From an uncultured Agathobacter sp. (GTDB taxonomy: Bacteria; Bacillota; Clostridia; Lachnospirales; Lachnospiraceae), in assembly GCA_934358675.1 (NCBI GenBank), contig CAKRKX010000010.1, positions 1-40,552 of the forward strand: a stretch of DNA of 40,552 bases, read 5' to 3'. This document shows positions 35,636-40,552 of this stretch, piece after piece. Every line of letters starts with the position of its first letter. Positions within the stretch are counted from its first letter, which is position 1. Both the position numbers and the translations under genes were made by a program. A model generated the notes under the pieces. That model did no database searches. It saw nothing but the letters and a program-made list of their open reading frames with translations, and was not told the origin of the DNA.

Positions 35636-35809
35636 ATGTATAAATGTGGTTCTTTTATATGCGCGATACATGAAACGTGTATGTATCGTGAAGCTGATTA
35701 TTGTAAAGCTGATTTTAGGGTATGTCATTTTCAGACGCCTTGTGAAGTATGTAAGTGGAAAAAGAATTGTAGAGTAAACTTATTTGAAATTATCGACAAA
35801 GAAAAGTGA
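35636..35809 (+). CDS. Small Cys-rich phage protein, function unknown
   Basis: From ATG 35636 the frame gives 57 residues with eight cysteines (MYKCGSFICAIHETC, then YCKADFRVC, and CEVCKWKKNC), suggesting a zinc-binding or disulfide-rich fold. The frame is open further upstream (to 35507), but that part crosses a terminator. The start is unclear: a good G-run ribosome site (35600-35607) points to ATG 35617, which opens only an 8-codon frame whose TAA (35641-35643) overlaps ATG 35636, so coupled re-initiation is possible. An alternative frame (35631-35777) encodes a hydrophobic peptide and is less convincing. The stop abuts the ribosome site of the next gene. Confidence 0.5.
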   Translation: MYKCGSFICAIHETCMYREADYCKADFRVCHFQTPCEVCKWKKNCRVNLFEIIDKEK

Positions 35810-35821
35810 GGTAAAAAAATT

Positions 35822-36076
35822 ATGAGAATTGGTTGTGTGGTAGAAGCAAACGTATTAGCAGTAAAGACAACAGATAGTCAGGACGGGACAAAGAAATATC
35901 ATAAATTGTCAATCTTATTAAATGATGAATCAGGTATGATTTCATGTTCGCCGGAAGTCGCAGATTTGTTTGAAAAAAAGTTCCTTAAGTGCATGGATAA
36001 AGCAAAGTTGCGTTGTGAATTTAATGATGCGTATGATAGTTTTCGCGTGATCTCTGCTGAAAAGGTAGGTGCTTAG
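35822..36076 (+). CDS. Putative phage single-stranded DNA-binding protein (gpV-like)
   Basis: An 84-residue, mixed beta-rich soluble protein with no signal peptide. It begins MRIGCVVEANVLAVKTTDSQDGTKKYHKLSILLNDESGMISCS and ends with FNDAYDSFRVISAEKVGA. Size, position at the head of the structural genes and alternating strand pattern fit the small OB-fold ssDNA-binding proteins of filamentous phages, which coat the plus strand before export. No direct homologue is recognised, so the role is inferred from place and size. The ribosome site is TGAGGT. Confidence 0.6.
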   Translation: MRIGCVVEANVLAVKTTDSQDGTKKYHKLSILLNDESGMISCSPEVADLFEKKFLKCMDKAKLRCEFNDAYDSFRVISAEKVGA

Positions 36077-36083
36077 GTGCTCC

Positions 36084-36138
36084 CCGATAAGTTTTTATCG
36101 GTTTGCATAAATACAGAGGGGTAGTACTGCTATCCCTC
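36084..36138 (+). repeat. Two tandem hairpins upstream of the small coat genes
   Basis: Hairpin A is CCGATAA (36084-36090), loop GTTT, TTATCGG (36095-36101). Hairpin B is GAGGGGTAG (36116-36124), loop TACTG, CTATCCCTC (36130-36138), with one G-T pair. Neither has a T-run, so these are not typical terminators. They may be mRNA processing or stability elements, or DNA signals. Confidence 0.55.
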
Positions 36139-36161
36139 GAACCCCTAAAGAGGATAGAACG

Positions 36162-36227
36162 ATGAGATATTTGTTGAAAAGATTTATGAGGGAAATCGAA
36201 TGGATAATACTGAAATTGCTGACTTAG
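36162..36227 (+). CDS. Possible 21-residue amphipathic peptide
   Basis: ATG 36162 has a good ribosome site (AAAGAGGA, seven bases upstream) and encodes 21 residues, starting MRYLLKRFMREIEW, that alternate basic and hydrophobic positions. Its end overlaps the next gene's start (36200) in another frame. It could be a leader that couples translation or a minute minor coat protein. Too short for certainty. Confidence 0.3.
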   Translation: MRYLLKRFMREIEWIILKLLT

Positions 36228-36358
36228 CAAACAAATTTACTGATGCGTCACAAATTGCCGGAATGGAAGTTATAGCAGTTGCCTTAATTCTATTCGCGGT
36301 AGGTGTGATTGTTGGTGTGCTGATATTCGATGTACTTAGTAAGAGGTGGCACGCATGA
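36200..36358 (+). CDS. Small single-segment membrane protein, minor-coat-like
   Basis: 52 residues from ATG 36200 after GAGGGA. The polar N terminus (MDNTEIADLANKFTDASQIAG) is followed by one hydrophobic segment (about 23-44) and a basic end (SKRWHA). The layout resembles filamentous phage coat proteins and pVII/pIX minor coat proteins. It overlaps the next start by four bases (ATGA). Confidence 0.65.
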   Translation: MDNTEIADLANKFTDASQIAGMEVIAVALILFAVGVIVGVLIFDVLSKRWHA

Positions 36359-36486
36359 ACGATATTATTGAATTATGGATTTCATCCTTGTGTATGGGTT
36401 TGGGTGCCGGATTTACAATTGGTTTCATTGCGTGGGGCATTGGCTTCGCGATTTATGGAATAATAAAAATGTTCAAGATGGCTTAA
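36355..36486 (+). CDS. Small membrane protein, pVII/pIX-like
   Basis: 43 residues from ATG 36355, coupled to the preceding gene by an ATGA overlap. It is almost entirely hydrophobic from residue 6 to 37, with Gly-rich packing (GLGAGFTIGF and WGIGFAIYGI) and a basic end (KMFKMA). Such tiny hydrophobic proteins form the leading tip of filamentous phages. The assignment is by size, order and topology. Confidence 0.65.
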   Translation: MNDIIELWISSLCMGLGAGFTIGFIAWGIGFAIYGIIKMFKMA

Positions 36487-36507
36487 TCTTGGGAAAGGGG
36501 AAAGAGT

Positions 36508-36672
36508 ATGGAAACAATTCAGACAGCAGTCTCAACTGCGTTTCAGTCCGTTCAGACCAACGTTACTTCCATGATCACAACTTGTGCTCCTTATGCACTT
36601 GGTATCATTGGTACAGTAATGGCGGTTACGATCGGTATTAAGGTATTCAAGAAACTTACTGCTCAGGCGTAA
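36508..36672 (+). CDS. Major coat protein (pVIII-like)
   Basis: 54 residues from ATG 36508, ribosome site AAAGGGG (36494-36500). The N-terminal half is polar and amphipathic (METIQTAVSTAFQSVQTNV), followed by a hydrophobic segment (about 28-44, PYALGIIGTVMAVTIGI) and a basic C terminus (KVFKKLTAQA) for contact with DNA. This is the exact three-part plan of inovirus major coat proteins. There is no cleavable signal peptide, as in phage Pf3. C-ending codons are more frequent than in the neighbouring phage genes, consistent with high expression. A strong terminator follows. Confidence 0.82.
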   Translation: METIQTAVSTAFQSVQTNVTSMITTCAPYALGIIGTVMAVTIGIKVFKKLTAQA

Positions 36673-36705
36673 GCGGTTGGATACAATAGTTATCACAATA
36701 AAAAG

Positions 36706-36735
36706 GGTAAGGGTATTGATACCCTTGCCTTTTTT
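36706..36735. terminator. Bidirectional terminator after the coat gene
   Basis: GGTAAGGGTA (36706-36715), loop TTGA, TACCCTTGCC (36720-36729) with one G-T pair, followed by six T residues on the plus strand. On the minus strand the stem is followed by CTTTTTA. It separates the coat gene from the convergent small gene and from the adsorption gene. Confidence 0.88.
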
Positions 36736-36982
36736 ATTTGAATCTTGTAATTAAGAAAATGAATAGTGCAATTAAAAATATAATCTGTTCGCCCGATCGG
36801 AAGTTTGACCAAGTATAAGAATCTTTCTTTTTCTCCGGTTTGGACTCGGATTTGGAATTGTTTACATAATGCTCTAGGTAATAGTCCTGATCGCGTAGTA
36901 TTGTGTTTCTATAACGTCCTTTCCAATATCCCTTGTTATGTTTCTTCGGTGCGTATTTGTCATACCAATAGTTTTTATCCAT
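36734..36982 (-). CDS. Tail-anchored small phage-region protein, opposite orientation
   Basis: 82 residues from ATG 36982 with GGAGG eight bases upstream; a TTG six bases earlier is less likely. Residues 1-62 are hydrophilic and rich in Tyr, Lys, Asn and Asp (MDKNYWYDKYAPKKHNKGYW). Residues about 63-80 are one hydrophobic segment (IIFLIALFIFLITRF), so the protein should sit on the inner face of the membrane as a C-tail anchor. It is the only minus-strand gene in the phage region and has its own promoter. It might be a repressor, an immunity or a superinfection-exclusion factor; nothing in the sequence decides this. Confidence 0.72.
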   Translation of the reverse strand: MDKNYWYDKYAPKKHNKGYWKGRYRNTILRDQDYYLEHYVNNSKSESKPEKKKDSYTWSNFRSGEQIIFLIALFIFLITRFK

Positions 36983-37002
36983 AAGCAAAACCTCCTGATC
37001 AG

Positions 37003-37031
37003 ATTATAACAATTGTACAATTTGTTGTCTA
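37003..37031 (-). promoter_or_regulatory. Promoter with internal palindrome for the minus-strand phage gene
   Basis: On the minus strand TAGACA (plus positions 37026-37031) and TATAAT (37003-37008) are 17 bases apart. The spacer contains the perfect 12-bp palindrome AATTGTACAATT (37011-37022), a likely operator. The same region lies 38 bases upstream of the adsorption gene, so a bound protein could affect both directions. Confidence 0.65.
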
Positions 37032-37059
37032 TTGGCATAAATGAACAAAGGGGTGTTCT

Positions 37060-38559
37060 ATGATAAGAATTATTAAAAAAGCAATGCCGTTTGTGTTAGC
37101 GGTTCTGATTGCATTTCAAAGTGTATATTTGTCTGTGCAGACGGCGCAAGCGTCTGCAGTACCTGAAATACTGTATTATACCTATTGGGATTTGATTAAT
37201 ACGATTTATGCAACTTGTGGCTATGATTCTAAGGTTGATGAATCGGTAGTAAATAATCATGGTGTAACGGGTAAGCAAGCTTGGAGTAATTTCGTTACGT
37301 TTGTCGAAAATTCTGCAAAAGCGAATTACAAGTTTGTCGGGGATGGAATGTCGAAAGCATTTTCGGAGTTGGAGAACCTCGTAAATACTGCGACTGAAAA
37401 GGGCATTTCTATGACACAAGATTTATATGATATGTTGAAAAGCGTATTTGCTGATCAAGTGCAAATGATTCCTGATTCGGGTAATTTCTTTGATGATTCA
37501 AGCTTTGAAAATTATGCTGCGGTAATAGCTGGTATTTGTGGAACGTCTGTTGCTTTAGTGCCAGAATATGGTCATTTTGGTAAAAACATAGCTTATAGCG
37601 GTAATGTGGGTGAGTCTCAATCTTATCTTTTAAATATTGTTGCAGATGATCGATATTATTATATTTTCGAAGATAATTTTTATTTTGATAGTGAGTTTTA
37701 TTCAAGTGGTGGATTTAAAATATTGGGTGCTGATTGGGCGCGGGGTGGTCTATATTCTATTCAATTTGATACTGTATCGAAATATTATACAGAGTCTGTA
37801 AAAATAAAGCCTTATCCGAATTGTGGTTATACATGGATTATGCGAAATGGTGTTGTTAGTAGTGATACGATCCGTGCTCAAGTGTCTGCGGGTGCTTGTC
37901 CGCAAGAAGTGCCGGAAGTTGCTCCGTGGAGAAAGTCGGTTGATATTCCGGATGAGTGGCGTGTAATTAATCCGAATGAAACACCGGAACAAAATCCGGA
38001 TGACAAACCGGAAGTCCTTCCGGTTGTTATTCCGATCCATCCAACAAAACCGGATACTAAACCGGATACGGAAACAACAGAAAATCCCGATACAGAAACA
38101 ACCGAGAATCCGGACAAAGACAAAGATTCCGACAAAAAGAAAAATCCGGTTGTAAATCCAATAATCAATCCAAATACCGGAAATGTGGTTGATCCTATTA
38201 CCGGATGGGATATTGATCCTATTACGGGTGAACTAATCGATCCAAATACCGGAGAATTAGTTGATCCCGATACGTCAAACCCTTCATCACTTACTAATAA
38301 GTTTGGGGATATTACAAAATTGTTTCCGTTCTGTATTCCTTTCGACTTGATACGTCTGATCAAGGGTATGAGTGCGGGAAAAAAACCTCCGGTGTTTCAT
38401 TTTGAACATAAATTTAAAAGTATCGATTATACATTTGTGGTTGACGTGGATTTATCAGATTATGACAAATATATTAAACTGTTTCGGTATGGTATGCAGA
38501 TTTTTTATATTCTTGCGCTTATGTTTTTAACTGCAAAGATTTCTAATTATTTTGCTTAG
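37060..38559 (+). CDS. Adsorption / minor coat protein, pIII-like
   Basis: 499 residues. A signal peptide (1-33, cleavage near AQASA) leads to an extracellular domain (about 34-300) rich in Tyr, Asp and Ser. A Pro/Asp/Thr/Glu-rich linker (about 315-410) contains an eight-residue repeat. A conserved-looking C-terminal domain (about 411-475) precedes a membrane segment (about 478-495). This signal-receptor-linker-anchor plan is that of pIII proteins that sit at the phage tip, bind the host and end assembly by membrane release. No sequence match to Ff pIII is expected in a Gram-positive host; the call rests on architecture and position. The ribosome site is AAAGGGGTG. Confidence 0.75.
   Translation: MIRIIKKAMPFVLAVLIAFQSVYLSVQTAQASAVPEILYYTYWDLINTIYATCGYDSKVDESVVNNHGVTGKQAWSNFVTFVENSAKANYKFVGDGMSKAFSELENLVNTATEKGISMTQDLYDMLKSVFADQVQMIPDSGNFFDDSSFENYAAVIAGICGTSVALVPEYGHFGKNIAYSGNVGESQSYLLNIVADDRYYYIFEDNFYFDSEFYSSGGFKILGADWARGGLYSIQFDTVSKYYTESVKIKPYPNCGYTWIMRNGVVSSDTIRAQVSAGACPQEVPEVAPWRKSVDIPDEWRVINPNETPEQNPDDKPEVLPVVIPIHPTKPDTKPDTETTENPDTETTENPDKDKDSDKKKNPVVNPIINPNTGNVVDPITGWDIDPITGELIDPNTGELVDPDTSNPSSLTNKFGDITKLFPFCIPFDLIRLIKGMSAGKKPPVFHFEHKFKSIDYTFVVDVDLSDYDKYIKLFRYGMQIFYILALMFLTAKISNYFA
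38167..38286 (+). repeat. Five tandem octapeptide-coding repeats in the adsorption gene
   Basis: Residues 370-409 read as consecutive eight-residue units: NPNTGNVV, DPITGWDI, DPITGELI, DPNTGELV and a degenerate DPDTSNPS. The DNA repeat unit is 24 bases. Such linkers can change length by slippage. Confidence 0.8.
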
Positions 38560-38570
38560 GGGGTGTTTGA

Positions 38571-38834
38571 ATGAAATTATTGTATGGAATTATTGTAGCG
38601 ATATTGGCGGTTATTATTGCATTGCTTTGCAAGGTGCTTCCAACAAGTCCGTTTCTTGCGTATATGAGTTGGTCGGGATTCAATGAGTATCTGCCATATA
38701 TTAATTATTTCGTGCCGATCGATGCGTTTATCGTGATTGGCGAAGCATGGCTTTCATGTGTTGGTATATGGTTCGTTGTGAAGCTGGCACGTAAGGCGGT
38801 CGCTACAGTGTCGGATATTTCTCCATTAAATTAA
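38571..38834 (+). CDS. Small membrane protein, pVI-like minor coat
   Basis: 87 residues with a membrane segment at about 4-24 (IIVAILAVIIALLCKVL), a short loop (SWSGFNEYLPYINYF) and a second at about 52-74 (AFIVIGEAWLSCVGIWFVVKL), ending basic. In inoviruses a protein of this size between the pIII-like and Zot genes is the pVI or DUF2523-type minor coat. The ribosome site is AGGGGGTG. The assignment depends on synteny and topology. Confidence 0.68.
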   Translation: MKLLYGIIVAILAVIIALLCKVLPTSPFLAYMSWSGFNEYLPYINYFVPIDAFIVIGEAWLSCVGIWFVVKLARKAVATVSDISPLN

Positions 38835-38852
38835 TGGGAAAGGGGTTGTACT

Positions 38853-39470
38853 ATGATCACTTTGTATTCAGGAACGCCGGGGGCGGGAAAATCTTTGCAT
38901 CTTGCGTCACGGCTTTATCATTGGATGCAATATAAAAATGCTCCGATCATTGGAAATTTTCATTGTGATTTCTCGGCGATCAAGAAACAGAAAGGAAGTT
39001 TTTTATATCTCGATAACTCAGAATTAACGCCGGAGCGGTTGTTGTGGTTTTCGAAAAATTACAGTGATTACGTGGGTAGGAGAGTGAGAGAGGGCGAGAT
39101 TTTACTAGTAATTGACGAAGCGCAGCTCCTCTTCAACTCGCGTGAGTGGGTTAAATCAGATCGCGCGGAATGGTGTTCATTCTTTACCCAACACCGGAAG
39201 TTGGGGTATGAAGTCGTTTTAGTTGCGCAATTTGACCGGATGTTAGACAGACAGATAAGAAGCCTGATCGAGTATGAATGGATACATAGAAAAGTTTCAA
39301 ATTTTGGTATTCAGGGAAAAATAATGTCCCTCTTTTGTGGCGGTCGGCTTTTCGTTGCGGTTAAGGTATGGTATCCACTCAAAGAAAAGGTTGGGAGTGA
39401 GTTCTTTTTCTACAAGAAAAAATTCTCGGATATATACGATACTTACGCATTATTTTCAATTCCCAAATAG
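38853..39470 (+). CDS. zot: Zot-type phage assembly ATPase (pI-like)
   Basis: 205 residues. Walker A is GTPGAGKSLH (residues 7-16) and Walker B is ILLVIDEAQ (about 83-91). The flanking sequence NAPIIGNFHCDF and FFTQHRKLGYEVVLVAQFDRMLDRQIRSL is characteristic of the Zonular occludens toxin/pI family, which drives filamentous phage extrusion through the inner membrane. It is shorter than Ff pI (348) and shows only a weak hydrophobic stretch (about 165-176) and no periplasmic domain, which fits a host with one membrane. The ribosome site is AAAGGGG. Confidence 0.92.
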   Translation: MITLYSGTPGAGKSLHLASRLYHWMQYKNAPIIGNFHCDFSAIKKQKGSFLYLDNSELTPERLLWFSKNYSDYVGRRVREGEILLVIDEAQLLFNSREWVKSDRAEWCSFFTQHRKLGYEVVLVAQFDRMLDRQIRSLIEYEWIHRKVSNFGIQGKIMSLFCGGRLFVAVKVWYPLKEKVGSEFFFYKKKFSDIYDTYALFSIPK

Positions 39471-39704
39471 CGTGCTATTTGCGCGGACGGGGAGTGAGGG
39501 GCCCCGTCGCGCGAGTGGCACGCAGTTTGGCGCATGTTTATCCTTGACTGTAGGGGAAACGTATTTAGCCTATGGCGGTAGGGGCGGTGTTCTTCCCGAC
39601 CCTGCGGACATTGGAAAAATTCGTTTCGGGTTCATGCAGTCAAGGACGCAAACTGCACGCCACGTTTTCTACTTGACAGTAGCAACATTTCTCACTCATG
39701 TTGC
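39470..39704 (+). other. GC-rich, strongly self-complementary segment between zot and rep (candidate origin, packaging signal or structured RNA)
   Basis: About two thirds GC over 39471-39540 in an AT-rich phage. Stem 1: GACGGGG (39486-39492) with CCCCGTC (39502-39508), extended by GCGC at both sides. Stem 2, long and irregular: GTGGC (39515-39519) with GCCAC (39659-39663), GCAGTTTG (39522-39529) with CAAACTGC (39649-39656), CCTTGACTG (39542-39550) with CAGTCAAGG (39637-39645), GAAACG (39556-39561) with CGTTTC (39622-39627), and an apical GTAGGG/CCCTGC (39578-39583 with 39600-39605). Stem 3: GCAACAT (39682-39688) with ATGTTGC (39698-39704). GCGTGC (39470-39475) can alternatively pair with GCACGC (39518-39523). 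No gene is convincing here. Its place directly upstream of an HUH rep favours a rolling-circle origin. Confidence 0.7.
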
Positions 39705-39736
39705 AACAAAAAACTAAATATAGGGGGTTCGTAATT

Positions 39737-40552
39737 ATGGCGTTTTATAATTGTGTTAAGTTAGAATATCACGATTTTATTCAATACCGGATTTATAAAA
39801 AGCCTATAGAGAAAGATTATGAAAAAAGTATTTATGATGGAGTGGGTGTTGATGAAAACACCGAAGAAACTATAAATGATGAATTATCTAAGAATGAACG
39901 AAAAGAACATAGTAAAAAGGTATCTCTTAACAGAACGAAGCAAACAATTTATTCACTGGCATACAATAATAAATGGGATTGGTTTGTAACCTTAACACTT
40001 GATCCCGATAAGATTGACCGATTTGATTATAGCGAAGTGATAAAGAAAGTTACAAAATGGTTAAATAATTTCAAAAGTCGTAAAGCGCCTGATCTAAAAT
40101 ACATACTCATTCCGGAACCACATAAAAGCGGTGCTTATCATTTTCATGGACTTTTTGCAAATGTTCCGGTTGAATTATTCCAAGATTCAGGGCGTGTATT
40201 TGTAAATAAAAAAGCGTACAAGCGTACAAATAATAATTCTAATTTTCCATGGATTTATAATTTACCTTCATGGAGCATGGGTTGGTCTACTGCAACAAAG
40301 GTTGTAAGTAATGCTAAATGTGTATCTTACATGACAAAGTATGTTACAAAGGAACTGTGTCAGATTGCGTTGAACAAACGCCGTTATCTATCGAGTACTA
40401 ACCTTGATCGAGTTGTAAAAGAATATCTCAATTTACCGATAAATCAAATTGATGATTTCATAATTGATTCTTATGTTCACGATCGGGTTGATTATGAGAA
40501 AACACAAACGATTGCTGAAGCTGGTCAGCAGATTCGATATATTACGATTAAG
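39737..40552 (+). CDS. HUH rolling-circle replication initiator (Rep), truncated by the window end
   Basis: 272 residues are visible from ATG 39737 (ribosome site AGGGGGTT), open to the right edge. Motif 1 is WFVTLTLDP (82-90). Motif 2, the metal-binding HUH, is His135-Phe-His137 in GAYHFHGLF. Motif 3 is SYMTKYVTKE with Tyr198, Lys201 and Tyr202, a two-tyrosine pattern spaced by three residues. Such proteins nick the plus-strand origin and join the displaced circle; in inoviruses this is the gpII role. The N terminus (about 30-65) is highly charged. No helicase domain is visible in the part present. Confidence 0.92.
   Translation, partial: MAFYNCVKLEYHDFIQYRIYKKPIEKDYEKSIYDGVGVDENTEETINDELSKNERKEHSKKVSLNRTKQTIYSLAYNNKWDWFVTLTLDPDKIDRFDYSEVIKKVTKWLNNFKSRKAPDLKYILIPEPHKSGAYHFHGLFANVPVELFQDSGRVFVNKKAYKRTNNNSNFPWIYNLPSWSMGWSTATKVVSNAKCVSYMTKYVTKELCQIALNKRRYLSSTNLDRVVKEYLNLPINQIDDFIIDSYVHDRVDYEKTQTIAEAGQQIRYITIK

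Larger units (their letters stand above)
35290..40552 (+). mobile_element. Filamentous phage (inovirus) prophage, left part
   Basis: This stretch holds, in order: a repeat-rich intergenic region, a Cys-rich small protein, a small likely ssDNA-binding protein, tiny one-segment membrane proteins, a 54-residue coat-like protein with a strong terminator, a secreted and C-terminally anchored adsorption-type protein, a small membrane protein, a Zot-type ATPase and an HUH Rep. This is the modular order of Inoviridae (replication, structure, assembly). Composition is visibly more AT-rich than the first 28 kb. The left limit is uncertain (after the terminator ending at 35288) and the right limit is outside the window. 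No integrase, transposase or recognisable dif site was found. Confidence 0.88.

Noticed and set aside
35562..35777. Alternative hydrophobic frame of 71 residues
   Set aside because: The start lies in the terminator stem, and composition (Val/Ile/Leu/Lys only) looks like a frame-shifted reading of the Cys-rich gene.
39337..39717. 126-residue open frame covering the zot end and the structured segment
   Set aside because: It overlaps zot out of frame, has no ribosome site at its start, and its lower half coincides with perfect foldback arms, which better explain the open frame as a by-product of GC-rich repeats.

Overview
The window reads as the chromosome of a low-to-mid GC, Gram-positive anaerobe of the class Clostridia, most like Lachnospiraceae. 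This rests on inference from gene content and order, not on a marker gene: RqcH, YlbJ, RecU, HisZ with short-form HisG, Prp with an N-terminally extended L27, the SepF-YlmH-LspA cluster, and a LexA/YneA-like divergent pair. No rRNA, tRNA or CRISPR array was seen.

Positions 1-29 kb are dense housekeeping operons. A truncated rqcH (minus) diverges from a secreted amidase. Then come yicC-gmk-rpoZ, a terminator, and rimO-pgsA-rsmD-coaD plus a coiled-coil gene. These meet ylbJ (minus) tail to tail. Next are pepD, an RsuA-type pseudouridine synthase, ygiQ, an RluA-type synthase and recU. A promoter with a structured leader precedes hisZ-hisG-hisD-hisB and a HisIE protein fused to a HisA/HisF-like barrel that has lost both catalytic aspartates. 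Two paired genes follow (a B12-type radical SAM protein and a DUF2344 protein), then RNase G. The rplU-prp-rpmA operon has its own promoter and a likely L21 leader hairpin, and leads into obgE-yhbY-nadD-yqeK-rsfS. lexA (minus) and a LysM membrane protein of YneA type share an intergenic region with three LexA-type boxes: an SOS module.

Positions 28.4-35.3 kb hold an acyltransferase, a small DUF378 protein (minus), and a run of HlyD-like protein, yggS, sepF, ylmH, lspA and rluD. A cytidylate-kinase-like gene with its own promoter and a strong terminator closes this part.

From about 35.3 kb to the right edge the style changes. Genes become tiny, AT-rich and tightly packed, and most use G-run ribosome binding sites instead of GGAGG. 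The order is that of a filamentous phage (inovirus): a repeat-rich intergenic region, a Cys-rich protein, a small likely ssDNA-binding protein, tiny one-membrane-segment proteins, a 54-residue major-coat-like protein followed by a strong terminator, a 499-residue secreted and C-terminally anchored adsorption protein (pIII-like), a small membrane protein (pVI-like), a Zot-type assembly ATPase, and an HUH rolling-circle Rep cut by the window end. Two features stand out. One is a GC-rich, strongly self-complementary segment of about 235 bases between zot and rep. The other is one oppositely oriented tail-anchored gene with its own promoter and a perfect 12-bp palindrome in the promoter spacer. 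No integrase was found inside the window, and the right end of the element lies outside it.
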